From Bryopsis sp. KO-2023 (taxonomy: Eukaryota; Chlorophyta; Ulvophyceae; Bryopsidales; Bryopsidaceae), in the NCBI GenBank assembly GCA_030272585.1, contig BSYQ01000008.1, forward strand, positions 6,014,001-6,078,000: a DNA stretch of 64,000 bases. Direction: 5' to 3'. The notes under the pieces are model-generated. The model was not told the DNA's origin, ran no database searches, and saw nothing but the letters and a program-made list of their open reading frames with translations. How positions within the stretch are numbered: position 1 is the stretch's first letter; each line of letters opens with the position of its first letter. Below, in pieces: positions 34,236 through 44,772 of this stretch. A program made the translations under genes and the position numbers.

Positions 34236-37200
34236 TCACGAACGAAGTCGCCTACTTCGACGCACTTGTTTCAGGGGAACCAACGTTGGTTTCTTATATT
34301 CCTCAATCATATCCCGAGCATTCTCCAGATTTGCTTCGGGCTCCCATGAGTTATGCTCATGCGAGTATCCCAACCACTTCACCAAGTATTGCGGGACTAC
34401 TCGTCGACCTGTCTTTACCTCTCGGTAGTCGAGGAGTTTCTCAACCTCATATTCAAGCTCACCCTCAATCTCAACTGGAGGTGGCGGAGGTTGTGTCCTA
34501 CCATGCTTCCAATACCTCTTCAGAAGTGAAGCATGAAAGACCGGGTGGATCGGAAGTGACTCAGGCAGTTCCAGCCGGAATGCAACCTGTTCGGCCATCG
34601 ACCTTCGCTTTTGGACACCTTCCAAAACGCGGAAAGGACCCAACCATCGTGGCAACAACTTCCTCCTGCCGGGATGTTTCAGTTTAATATGTCTCGCATC
34701 CAGCAAGACCATATCTCCCACTTGAACATCTACCGGACGTCTGCGCGCATCAGCATAAGATTTCATCCTTTGCTGAGCCGCTTCCAAACACCGCTTTGCC
34801 TTGACAATCGCCTCGCGAATGTCCTCAGTCATCTTCTTCACCGCCGGTACCCCCACTTGGGTCTTACTCGTCCCACCTTGATCACCTGATCCTCTGGTAG
34901 GGAGTTGCACCGTCAACGGCGTCCACGGATCTCTACCGTAGTTCAAGAAGAACGGCGTCTCATAAGTGGCCATTGACTTGGAATTATTCATTGCAAATTC
35001 CACCACTGGTAACAAATCACTCCAATCATTCTGGCGCGGTCCAACGAAATGTCTCAGGGTATCCTCGAGGACCCTATTCATCGCTTCGGTCTGACCATCA
35101 GTCTGTGGATGGAAAGCCGTCGATAACGCCTGATTGACTCCCAAGGTACGACACAATTCAGTGAAGAATTTTGACGTCCACCTTGTATCCCTGTCACTGA
35201 TGAGAGTCTTAGGAAGTCCGTGTGAACGGAAGACCTCACCAACAAACAGCCTCGCCGATTCAACCGCATCACAAGTCGTATGTGTAGCAACACATCGAAC
35301 CATCTTTGTGAGTCTGTCTACGAAGACAATGATGGCATCGAATCCACTCGAACCCGACTTAGGCAAATCAGTAATCAAATCCATGGATACTGATTCCCAT
35401 CTACCATCCGGTATACGTAAAGGTTGTAGAGGACCTGGCACCTTGCCGCGTCGGTGCTTATTCCTCTGACACGAATCACATCCTTTCACAAAGTTTGCGA
35501 TATCACCCTCAACGCCAGGCCACCAAAAGTGTTTCAGAACTGCCCTTTGAGTCTTGCGGATCCCAAAGTGTCCGGCATACACACTTTCATGACTTCCAAT
35601 CAGGATTTCCTGCCTTAGGCCATCCCAATCAGGTACCACTACACGTGCCCCATTCCAACACAAGCCTGAGTCATAATGACAACCATGAGCGGCGACCTCA
35701 CTGGTTTCAAACCACTCATCTTGTGCCAACCCCTCAAGAATTCTATCACAAAGCACCGACGTACCGGTCCGGGGCGAGGACGGATCCCCTTTCCAAGTTG
35801 GTCGTTTCTGGCCACCTCCCAGCTCCGAGAGTATTTCGATCTGCTGAGAATACGACGGATATCGTGACAAGGGATCTGCCACGTTCGTCCGACCCGGCCT
35901 GTATTCCCACTCGAACCGAAACCCCTGGAGGACTTCGAGCCAACGTGCCGATCTCCGTGAAAGCGTTTCTTGGGAATGGAAATATGTATTAGGCTGGTGA
36001 TCACACACCACCTTGAACATACGCACATCCAAGTAGCAACGCCACAACTTCAAAGCATGTACCACGGCGAACATTTCCTTGTCCCCGGTGCTCCAATTAA
36101 GTTGTGCTCCAGATAACTTCCGACTTTCGAAAGCTATTGGATGTCCCTCTTGCAACAAGATTGCCCCGATTGCATAATCCGAAGCATCAGCAATCACTTC
36201 GAAATCCTTATCGAAGTTAGGCATTGCCAAACAAGGCGCATTCGTTAAGCTTTCCTTAACTCCTTTGAATGCCTTTTGACAATCCTCAGTCCAACTCCAC
36301 TCCTTGCCCTTCCTAAGCAAGTTAGTGAGTGGGGCAACAAGCTTGCTGTACCCTTGCACAAACCTCCGAAAGTAATTCGACAACCCAAGGAAAGAACGTA
36401 ACTCATTTACATCCTTCGGGACAGGCCATTCGAATACCTTTGCAGTCTTACGAGTATCCACCGTAATACCGTCTCGGTTCACCACAAAACCAAGATAATG
36501 GAGCTCATTCTTGAAGAAATCACACTTTGACTTCTTAAGAAAGACCTTGTGCTCACGCAACCGTTCCATCACGGCTCGTAAATGTTGCACATGCTCCTCG
36601 GGGTTTTTGCTGAATACGAGTATATCATCCAAGTATATCAGGACCGACTTCCCAATCATACCCGTGAACACCCGATTCATCCAAGTCTGGAATATCGCTG
36701 GTGCGTTGCACAAACCCATCGGCAACACCCGATATTCATACAGACCAAACGGGGTCTTAAAAGCAGTCTTCGGTTGGTCTGGTTCCTTCACTCGAAGTTG
36801 CCAGTACCCTGCTTTTAAGTCCAAGGCCGAAAAGAACTTCGCACCTTGCAACTGATCAAGGAGATCATCTATCCTTGGTAGAGGATATTGATTCCTGATC
36901 GTGAGTTTGTTCAACCCTCTATAGTCTACGCACATGCGCCGGGAACCATCAGGTTTGGGCACAAACAAGATGGGCGCTCCCCATGGACTACAACTTGGTT
37001 TCACCAAACCCTTTCTCAACATATCAGCGATTTGCTCCTCGATCTCTTTTCTTTCCTCTGGCGTATACCGAAACATAGGTCTATGAACCGGTTTCGCTCC
37101 AGGGATTAGATCGATCGCTGCATCCTCTTCACGAGCGGGTGGACATTCAGCCAACTCATCCGCAAATCTGTCCTCATACTCATTCAACAAGTTTTCCAAC

Positions 37201-39473
37201 TCACTTGAATAAGACACAGATGGAAGGGATTCAGTTTCGGGTACCCCAGGTTCCTCCCCCTCAACAGGGTGCGGGACCTCCCGAACCAACACAAGAAAAG
37301 GTGAAAGCGAAGATTTCTTCAACCGCCTTTTCACTTGTGAGACACTCAACAAGGGATTGATCCGTGCATTCGACGGAGTAGGGGCACGTAACGCCAAATC
37401 AGGTCGTAACGTGAGTCGGTTTCCCCGTGTGGATAGAACCGATGCACTGCCCACAGTGAAATCCATCAGAACTCGGTGATTGCGTAACCACACATCCCCA
37501 AGGTACAAATCAAAATGCTTGGCAGTGATCACTTGACACTCGATTTTCATCCGCAAGCCTTGCATCCGCAAGTTAATCGAGGTGACCCCAACAACATGTA
37601 AGGGACTGCCATCAGCCATCTCAACTTGTTGACCTTGTGTACACCTGTAACTCAGCCCTATGCTTTCGCAGTAGTGCTTTGAGATATAGGCCAAACCAGC
37701 GGCGCCAGAGTCTAACAAGACTTGACCAGGAGAACCAGAAATTAACGCTTTAAAGGACATTGACATCTGATGATTATGATCCTCTTCAGATACCCCTCCA
37801 GGTAACGAAGCTACTGGTGGATCATAATAGATATCAACGGGCCAAAGCAAACCTGGTGCTTTTCCGCTACCATGAGCAAACAATTTCGCTCCTTTACGGT
37901 ACTGTGCGATCAATCGCATTTTCCCGATTTCTTTGATCTGCACCGCCATGTTGTGAGGAATCAACACGCAGCAACTGGTGGTAGAAGGTGATTCTTTCTT
38001 GCCATTCAAATAATGTTGCATATACTCATGCACATTCTTTCGTCCAGGATCCATCCAAACATGATGTCCTGTTACTGACGATGCAAGAAATTTTTCTCCT
38101 GTACGAAACTCTTTACACAACGCAAAGTTCACATCGTTTGTAGACGAGTCTAAAGTAAACTCTCTACTTGCTTCTTGCAAACGATGAAATTCCGTATCCA
38201 AGAGTCGCATCCCAGAGACGCAATCTTTCTCTGGCACCTTCTCTTTCTCACTCTCGAGTACAGGATTATGGACGTCCCCAACGGGATCGACGACCATCTC
38301 ATCCTCCTCTTGAGTTCCACTCTCATTTCTATCAACAGACATAACCTGGTCAGGATTCGTCTTTGATGAAATGGTTTGTTCGGGTTCCAACATATCTGTA
38401 TCCACTGGATCGGATTTTTCTGTGGCATTTTCCACAACTGTTGGAAAAACTTCTTTCCCGAAACAAGCAAACACACCCTTGCTTACCGTTCCAAAATCAC
38501 ACACGTGACCCGGTTGGTATGGTGCACCGCACTTGAAACACAAACTGGCAGCTCTACGCCTCTCGAGTTCCTTGGTACTCAAGCCAAAAGAGCGTTTCTC
38601 ATTTCCCCGACGCATCCGCGTTGGTTGAGAATCACCACCACGACCTGGTGTGAAAGCCGGCGTCGATCGAAACTTCTTTCGACTATTCGACCGTTCTTTG
38701 CTCTTTTCGTTTGTTTCATTGCGCTTTTTGCTCTTTCTGTCCTCTTCGTCACTCTTCTGTGACAACACTGGCGTTCGCTCATCGTGCGAAACCCCTTTTG
38801 CCAACACATGAGATCGGAAACCCTCATACGAGGTCCATTCCTTTCCCGAAGTATCCGTTGCAACCGCTTCTTTCAACACACTGTGCAAGTTGCGGTGTAA
38901 GAACCAAATCTTGGTGATATCATCCACCTTGGTCTTACGCAGGGTAAAGTATGTGTCCATCTGACGAACATACTCTCCAGTGTCACATTTCCGATTGATA
39001 TGGTCCCTGAATGTGGCTAGTTTTTGAGTTATGGCATACTCTGTTGCCAACTCACCAAAACTACCATCATCCATGGCGGTACACATATCCTCCCACGATA
39101 GGGCACCTTGGGACACACTGTCCTCACCCACACGTGCAATGAGGTGTTTGATCCCCTTGGGACCCAAATAGGTTGGACCTATTTTACCCCACTCGGAACG
39201 AGGCACACCCTCAGCATTCCAGAAAATTTCTAAGGTCACCTTGTGCTCAGCCCATGGACATTGTCCATCGAACTTGTCCGGTTTTCCAACCGCGGACCTT
39301 TTAGCACCTTTGCGGCTTTTGACCTCTTTCTGAAAATTTTCTTGCTGGGTTCTCAACAAAACCAACTCCCTTTGCAACTCTGCAACTGTGGGAGCTACCA
39401 TTTCTGGCTCCTCGGTCTGACCTCCGACCAAGTCTTGAACCTCAAGGCCAGTAGACCCTTCTGGTTGAGCCAT
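34236..39473 (-). CDS. chromovirus Gag-Pol polyprotein, 1745 aa
   Basis: A single uninterrupted frame encodes Gag and Pol together. Domains by residue: capsid-like Gag about 60-250; zinc knuckle CFKCGAPYQPGHVC at 312-325; aspartic protease with DSGA at 588-591; reverse transcriptase about 800-1000 with YLDD at 947-950; RNase H with ADASD near 1095; integrase with HHCC zinc-binding residues (H1294, H1302, C1332, C1335) and a DDE core at about D1365, D1427 and E1463; GPF motif near 1612; and a C-terminal chromodomain about 1675-1725 (PQYLVKWLGYSHEHNSWEP). The chromodomain places it in the chromovirus branch, whose members target integration to modified chromatin. There is no stop or frameshift between gag and pol. 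The Met at 39473 follows the primer-binding site by about 650 bp. Confidence 0.95.
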   Translation of the reverse strand: MAQPEGSTGLEVQDLVGGQTEEPEMVAPTVAELQRELVLLRTQQENFQKEVKSRKGAKRSAVGKPDKFDGQCPWAEHKVTLEIFWNAEGVPRSEWGKIGPTYLGPKGIKHLIARVGEDSVSQGALSWEDMCTAMDDGSFGELATEYAITQKLATFRDHINRKCDTGEYVRQMDTYFTLRKTKVDDITKIWFLHRNLHSVLKEAVATDTSGKEWTSYEGFRSHVLAKGVSHDERTPVLSQKSDEEDRKSKKRNETNEKSKERSNSRKKFRSTPAFTPGRGGDSQPTRMRRGNEKRSFGLSTKELERRRAASLCFKCGAPYQPGHVCDFGTVSKGVFACFGKEVFPTVVENATEKSDPVDTDMLEPEQTISSKTNPDQVMSVDRNESGTQEEDEMVVDPVGDVHNPVLESEKEKVPEKDCVSGMRLLDTEFHRLQEASREFTLDSSTNDVNFALCKEFRTGEKFLASSVTGHHVWMDPGRKNVHEYMQHYLNGKKESPSTTSCCVLIPHNMAVQIKEIGKMRLIAQYRKGAKLFAHGSGKAPGLLWPVDIYYDPPVASLPGGVSEEDHNHQMSMSFKALISGSPGQVLLDSGAAGLAYISKHYCESIGLSYRCTQGQQVEMADGSPLHVVGVTSINLRMQGLRMKIECQVITAKHFDLYLGDVWLRNHRVLMDFTVGSASVLSTRGNRLTLRPDLALRAPTPSNARINPLLSVSQVKRRLKKSSLSPFLVLVREVPHPVEGEEPGVPETESLPSVSYSSELENLLNEYEDRFADELAECPPAREEDAAIDLIPGAKPVHRPMFRYTPEERKEIEEQIADMLRKGLVKPSCSPWGAPILFVPKPDGSRRMCVDYRGLNKLTIRNQYPLPRIDDLLDQLQGAKFFSALDLKAGYWQLRVKEPDQPKTAFKTPFGLYEYRVLPMGLCNAPAIFQTWMNRVFTGMIGKSVLIYLDDILVFSKNPEEHVQHLRAVMERLREHKVFLKKSKCDFFKNELHYLGFVVNRDGITVDTRKTAKVFEWPVPKDVNELRSFLGLSNYFRRFVQGYSKLVAPLTNLLRKGKEWSWTEDCQKAFKGVKESLTNAPCLAMPNFDKDFEVIADASDYAIGAILLQEGHPIAFESRKLSGAQLNWSTGDKEMFAVVHALKLWRCYLDVRMFKVVCDHQPNTYFHSQETLSRRSARWLEVLQGFRFEWEYRPGRTNVADPLSRYPSYSQQIEILSELGGGQKRPTWKGDPSSPRTGTSVLCDRILEGLAQDEWFETSEVAAHGCHYDSGLCWNGARVVVPDWDGLRQEILIGSHESVYAGHFGIRKTQRAVLKHFWWPGVEGDIANFVKGCDSCQRNKHRRGKVPGPLQPLRIPDGRWESVSMDLITDLPKSGSSGFDAIIVFVDRLTKMVRCVATHTTCDAVESARLFVGEVFRSHGLPKTLISDRDTRWTSKFFTELCRTLGVNQALSTAFHPQTDGQTEAMNRVLEDTLRHFVGPRQNDWSDLLPVVEFAMNNSKSMATYETPFFLNYGRDPWTPLTVQLPTRGSGDQGGTSKTQVGVPAVKKMTEDIREAIVKAKRCLEAAQQRMKSYADARRRPVDVQVGDMVLLDARHIKLKHPGRRKLLPRWLGPFRVLEGVQKRRSMAEQVAFRLELPESLPIHPVFHASLLKRYWKHGRTQPPPPPVEIEGELEYEVEKLLDYREVKTGRRVVPQYLVKWLGYSHEHNSWEPEANLENARDMIEEYKKPTLVPLKQVRRSRRLRS

Positions 39474-40141
39474 TTTTCCTCACACCTTCTATTGACCAAA
39501 TAAAAGGGAACACACTCACTGAAGCTCTCCAAGCACTTCAGTACAAATGTACTCTTTCCACCATCCAAGACACAACTGCCCTTGGTATGCTATGTAGCAC
39601 TAAGGCTTCTCGAGAGCACACACACACACACACTAGAGCTCTCTAGGGTCTTGATCTTAGCTCAAGGAGAAAAAATCTCAGCAACCCCAGTCACAGCCCT
39701 CACTGATGTTTGTGGGTTTCCAGAAAAACCTCAGCCCACTTTCACTTGCTTATCCACCCAAAAGAAAACACCCCTTTGAGTAGCAACAAGCCCTATGGAC
39801 CCAAACAAGCACACAGCACCACCAAAACTCTCCAACACTTGTCTTAGGGTACTTGACCTGACCCTTACCCTAACCTAGGGTAAACCACTCAGTGAACAAG
39901 AAAACAACCCAAGTTTTCCTTCGCAAACCCAAACGAACCCCAATAGGCCACCCTGAAAACCGTCAGGATCTTTAAACGGCCATAACTCGCTCGTCTGAAC
40001 TCCGATAACCTAGCGACAAAATGTTCTGGAAAGCTCTTTTTCTGTAGATACTTTTTGCAACCTTGGAATCCCAATTCCGATACGTGTGCGACCAGTAGCA
40101 GCCGAAAACGTGCGCTTATCGTCACTTGCTCCGAAACCAAC

Positions 40142-40381
40142 TGTTTAGAACCTCTCTTGCGCGACCTTGTCGCCAAAAGAAGCCCCCTGGACAGCCCCTT
40201 GAAGTCCTTTAACCCTCCAACCCCATGGGTCCCATCAACCACGTGGAGGAACCTAGCAAGCTAGGCGGACACCCTGTCCAGTCACATCACCCATCAGGGG
40301 GATGTGACATCAACCACCCACTACACCACGCCACCCACGTGGCTAGTGGAGGCGGCACACTCAGGCAAGGAGGGCATAACA
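40142..40381 (-). repeat. chromovirus 5' LTR
   Basis: This is the 5' LTR in the element's orientation, next to the primer-binding site at about 40128-40141. It has the same 240-bp sequence as the partner LTR. Confidence 0.93.
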
Positions 40382-40386
40382 CTATG

Positions 40387-40742
40387 ATCAGTTGGGATCA
40401 AGGCTGCTAGGGTATTCTATAAGTTCTTGGGGTTTGAACGTTCTTGTAACTTAACCTAACCTTGGTTTGGAACTTATCTCGCCCTTGAACCTTGCTAGGT
40501 TCAAGTGTCTCTCTCATGGCCGTTCAATAGAACAGGCGGTTCGGACTGGCAGACTTACAGGGTCGCAGTCTTCGGTGGACAGAAGCGGAAAAAGCGATCT
40601 GCAGGGCAGAATCGTTACACTTGGGGTGTTGGACAACTTGCACTGTTGGAGAACAGCAATCTGCAACTGAACAACTATGCATACTTACTGTGGAAATTTT
40701 GCAGTTTTTGCTGTTATAACGTGGTTCTCCTTTTCATGTAAC
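40387..40742. other. spacer between chromovirus and element A
   Basis: No gene is supported in this roughly 350-bp stretch. It holds short frames without motifs. Confidence 0.45.
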
Positions 40743-41004
40743 ATCTTGCCCAGAGTTGTGCGCCGTTGCAACGGCTCCGTTAATAACGGCGCCGTTAACG
40801 GTAACGGGCCGTTGCCGTACCGTTACTGTAACGATTGTTCTGTCGCCGTTAATGGCCGTTAAAACGCTGTTAACGGTCAAAAAGCCGTTGCAACGGCGCT
40901 CGCCGTTGCCACCGATTACAACGGTCGTAAGTACCATTAGTAAACAATTTTAATCCCTGTCGAGCTTGCCTGCTTTGTTTTCGCAAGTGAAGAGGGTCGT
41001 AAAA

Positions 41005-41860
41005 TGTTGAAAACAGGTTCTCAAAGCAAAGTTAAGCGTTTTACGAGCACGGCGCACTTTGTCGCGCTCAAAACGAGTGAGAAACGAGGGAGAAAAGGCA
41101 GTTTCTGTGAAAAAACAAAAACTGGCTTTTTTCCCTCGTTTCTCACTCGTTTCGAGCGCGACAAAGTGCGTCGTGCTCGGAAAAGGGTCGACTTTTATCC
41201 CAGCTGCTTTTCTTACGTCGAAAACGTCTCTTCAACAGAAACGACCGATGGTGTGGGAAAAGATCTGTGTTAGATCTATTTTTAGGTTACTAAAGTTTCG
41301 GTGTGTGTTCCGCTTTCAGTGCCGTTGAAGTTCCGCTTTTTGGCGGAACTTAGAAGGGTCGTTACGAGGTAAAGTGAGCGGAACAAGTCGAGTTCCGCTC
41401 TTCCCAATACGATTAAAAAAATTAAATTCCCCTAAAATAGAAACTTAATGGGCCGTATTGGGAAGAGCGGAACTCGACTTGTTCCGCTGAATTTACCTCG
41501 AAACGACCCTTCTAAGTTCCGTCAAAAAGCGGAACTTCGACGGCACTAAAAGCGGAACCCACAACGGAGCTTTACTAACCTAAAAATAGATCTAACACAG
41601 ATCTTTTCCCACACCACCCGTCGTTTCTGTTGAAAAGCCGTTTCCGACCTAAAGATCACGACGACAACAAAGCCAAGACTTTTTCGAGCACGACGCACTT
41701 TGTCGCGCTCAAAACGAGTGAGAAACGAGGGAGAAAAGCCAGTTTCTGTGAAAAAACAAAAACTGGCTTTTCTCCCTCGTTTCTCACTCGTTTCGAGCGC
41801 GACAAAGTGCGTCGTGCTCGGGAGAGCTTCCTCGTTTGCTTCGTTGGTTCTTGGCAGAGT
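41005..41860. repeat. central palindrome of element A with nested hairpins
   Basis: Two arms of about 400 bp meet near 41430. Each arm contains its own smaller inverted repeat (41042-41178 and 41685-41822), built on a word pair around cgcactttgtcgcgctc and its complement. The palindrome is therefore hierarchical, with hairpins inside hairpin arms. It is non-coding. Confidence 0.8.
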
Positions 41861-42066
41861 TTTATCACCTTTCACACGTGCGAAACGAACGAGGAGAGAA
41901 TGGGAAAGCAGTTCACTCATTCTAATTTACTAATCGAATCGCCGTTAACGGTGGCCGTTGGTGACCGTTATTAACGGTCAACAACGGCCGTTAAAACGCT
42001 GTTAACGGCCGTTAAACCGTTGCGCAACAACGGTACGATAACGGTTTTCACGGCAACAACGGCGCC

Positions 42067-42337
42067 TGATACAACAGAAAAACGACCTCTCGGAGAAAGT
42101 TACATTGGTCTCTGAACAATGCCCTTAAGTAGGCGAGGGCGCCTGGAAATGAGCCCTGCCTAGAAACTGACTCATTTGAACTTCCCAGTGAAGTGCTAGG
42201 ACGTCCTAGCAAAGCCTCTAGCTACCGGGTATCTGCCCCCACACAGGAATACCCCTCTGAACTTGACCACTCCCTAGAAGCTAACCACGTGTCCCTTCAG
42301 AACGTCCTAGAACTACCTCTAAATTAGTATTGTAACA
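42067..42337 (-). repeat. left (3') LTR of the non-coding LTR element
   Basis: This 271-bp LTR, from tgatacaacag to tattgtaaca, is uninterrupted. Confidence 0.88.
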
Positions 42338-43016
42338 ATTCCCTTCTGTTGAAATAAATGTGTCCTCACATTTTCTTCTTTTTCCTTAGTATCACTTCCT
42401 TTCCACTTCAAATCAACTCTGGTGGGCCCATAAAAACAAAACAAAAAACCCTTTATCCTTCCACCAATCATTTGCTCAACCTTAACCACTCTAAGAAACT
42501 CTTTCACACTCCAAACATCATATTTCTCAACTTCTTCAAATTTGCTTCCACAGTACTCAGCAATCCCTGAGGGTACCCCTGTAAATGAAATCCATCACAT
42601 CAGCCCCACATCGATTCTGGTGTCCCTACAGCCAATCCCGATCATGATGCGAATCGCAACCCTCGGAATCTCTACTGCCGAATCGGTAATCACCCATCAA
42701 CGTCGTTTGGCCCTCATGTGACCTTCCTTCATGCTACCTGCCTTGGTACTCAAGCGGAACCTTGAGTTTCCATATGTCGGCACACTTCAGTCTTCTTCAA
42801 CATTCTCCTTCGCTTTTTTCCCGGCTTATTTTTCCTTCGTCGCCCCAGGTCCACGACTACGAACTCGAAGCACCAATACTACTAACTTCACACAGCAACA
42901 CATTGCGCGAGATTACTCACTTCTCTTCACGCTACTCTTCCTTGACTTGGTGCCCGGTTTTACACGTTGTAGTGATGTCCCATACCACCACTTTTCTCCT
43001 CACTCATGCACACAGC

Positions 43017-44321
43017 CAGACCTGGGCGCCAACCCGTTGGACCGGACCGGACCGGACCGGCAACCACTTTCTGGACCGGATTTGACCTTTCTTAGACAGG
43101 TCAAATCCGGTCTGGAAAGGTCAAATCCGGTCCAAGAAAGGTCAAATCCGGTCTAGTAAAGGCCACCTTTTCTAGACCGGATTTGACCTTTCTGGCCCGG
43201 ATTTGACCTTTCCAGACAGGTTGTCGCCTGTCTAGTACGGTCATACTCGTGTGACCTGTTTTAGACCGGTGTGACCCTGTTTTAGACCGATGTGACGTCC
43301 AATATGACCTGTTTTAGACCGACTCCAAGTCGGTCTGGACAGGTGGGCCGCCTGTCCAGACCGACCTGGCACCTGTCTAGAACAGGTCACACAATTAAGC
43401 ACTTTTTAATGTGTTAATCGACTGAGAACTGATTCAATTGATTAAAGAACGAAGTATTATTTATTATATGCATTTTTAATGCATGAATGACGTGAGCCAA
43501 GCCCACCAGCCACCGACTAGAGGGAGTCGGTCGACTCAAGGAGGATTCGAACCCGGGTTGGCTAAGCCCGAGTCGAAGGCACTATCACTAGTGGACCCCA
43601 CCACAGGGACGCTCAAAAGGGGGTCGTTACTTTTAAGTACCCATTTAATTTTGGAAAATTAAACGGGTACTTAAAAGTAACGACCCCCTTTTGAGCGTCC
43701 CTGTGGTGGGGTCCACTAGTGATAGTGCCTTCGACTCGGGCTTAGCCAACCCGGGTTCGAATCCTCCTTGAGTCGACCGACTCCCTCTAGTCGGTGGCTG
43801 GTGGGCTTGGCTCACGTCATTCATGCATTAAAAATGCATATAATAAATAATACTTTGTTCTTTAATCCATTGAATCAGTTCCCAATCGATTGATACACAA
43901 TTAGCTTGTTAAAAGTGCTTAATTGTGCGACCTGTTCTAGACAGGCTCCAGGTCGGTCTGGACAGGCAGCCCACCTGTCCAGACCGACCTGGAGCCGGTC
44001 TAAAACAGGAGAACAACCCTGTCAAGACAGGGTCGTTCCGGTTTTAGACAGGTCACATCGCCGGTCTAATAAAGGCGAAATGTGGGTGTGACCTGTCTAA
44101 AAACGGAAAATCTGTCAGAAAACCGGTCCAGATTTCTGCAGATTTCCGAGGTTGACTGGACCGGAGTGGACAGGACCGGACAGGTCACAACCTGTCCGGT
44201 CTTGCAAGGACCGGCGTTTTTTCGTTGGACCGGACAGGACCGGACAGGTCAGCCGGTCCATGGACAGGTTGGACCGGACCGGACCGGTTTTTCGCTGCCG
44301 GTCCGGTCGGGCCCAGGTCTG
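43017..44321. mobile_element. hAT-like non-autonomous element B
   Basis: This is a 1,305-bp element with perfect 11-bp TIRs (cagacctgggc) and a perfect 8-bp target duplication cacacagc (43009-43016 and 44322-44329). The subterminal zones are filled with gaccggaccgg and gacctgttttagaccgg variants. The middle is a near-complete palindrome. It is inserted in the interior of the non-coding LTR element. No transposase is encoded. Confidence 0.9.
43320..43990. repeat. large palindrome of element B carrying tRNA-like arms
   Basis: Arms of about 330 bp mirror each other around 43653/43654 with few mismatches. Each arm holds a tRNA-like stretch with a B-box (gggttcgaatcc), in the minus direction near 43547 and the plus direction near 43755. 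The two are divergent copies of one sequence. Confidence 0.82.
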
Positions 44322-44772
44322 CACACAGCACAAGCTCACAACGCCGAACTTCTCCATCGTTCCGATTTTCATCCTCTGCTGATTCCTCCGACCCACTTCT
44401 CGACAACTTCCGGTCTCGTTTACTTTAATGGGAGCTCACCCAAACCAACTCGCTTACTTCTCCCTCACGGCCACTGGCTTCCTGTATCGTCTTACCGCAC
44501 CGGACAACTTACCGCGGCGCCCGTCTTACAGCGTTCCGGCGTCCTTACCGCGACCGACTCCTCCTAATCATGCCCGGCCTTCCTTGGAACTCTTGCCCCC
44601 CCCGGGTCGTTCCTTCTGGTTCCAGCTTCCGGGTCCCTTCCCACCGGTAGGGCCCGCGACCCAACGAAATTCGCCCGTTTGTTTTTCCGGTCGCCGGGGC
44701 ACGACCTAGCGTGACGGTCCGCGACCGACCCGCTCCGAAACCAATTGATACAACAGAAAAACGACCTCTCGG

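Larger units (their letters stand above)
33426..40381 (-). mobile_element. intact Ty3/gypsy chromovirus, 6,956 bp
   Basis: LTRs at 33426-33665 and 40142-40381 are each 240 bp, begin TG and end CA, and look identical by eye. The 5-bp target duplication ctatg flanks both ends (33421-33425 and 40382-40386). The coding strand is minus, so the 5' LTR is the right-hand one. Just inside it, the minus strand reads tggtttcggagc, a primer-binding site differing at two of twelve positions from the common plant initiator-Met type (tggtatcagagc). Just inside the 3' LTR is a purine tract (ggagggggagga). Identical LTRs and an open polyprotein mean a very recent insertion that may still be active. Confidence 0.95.
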
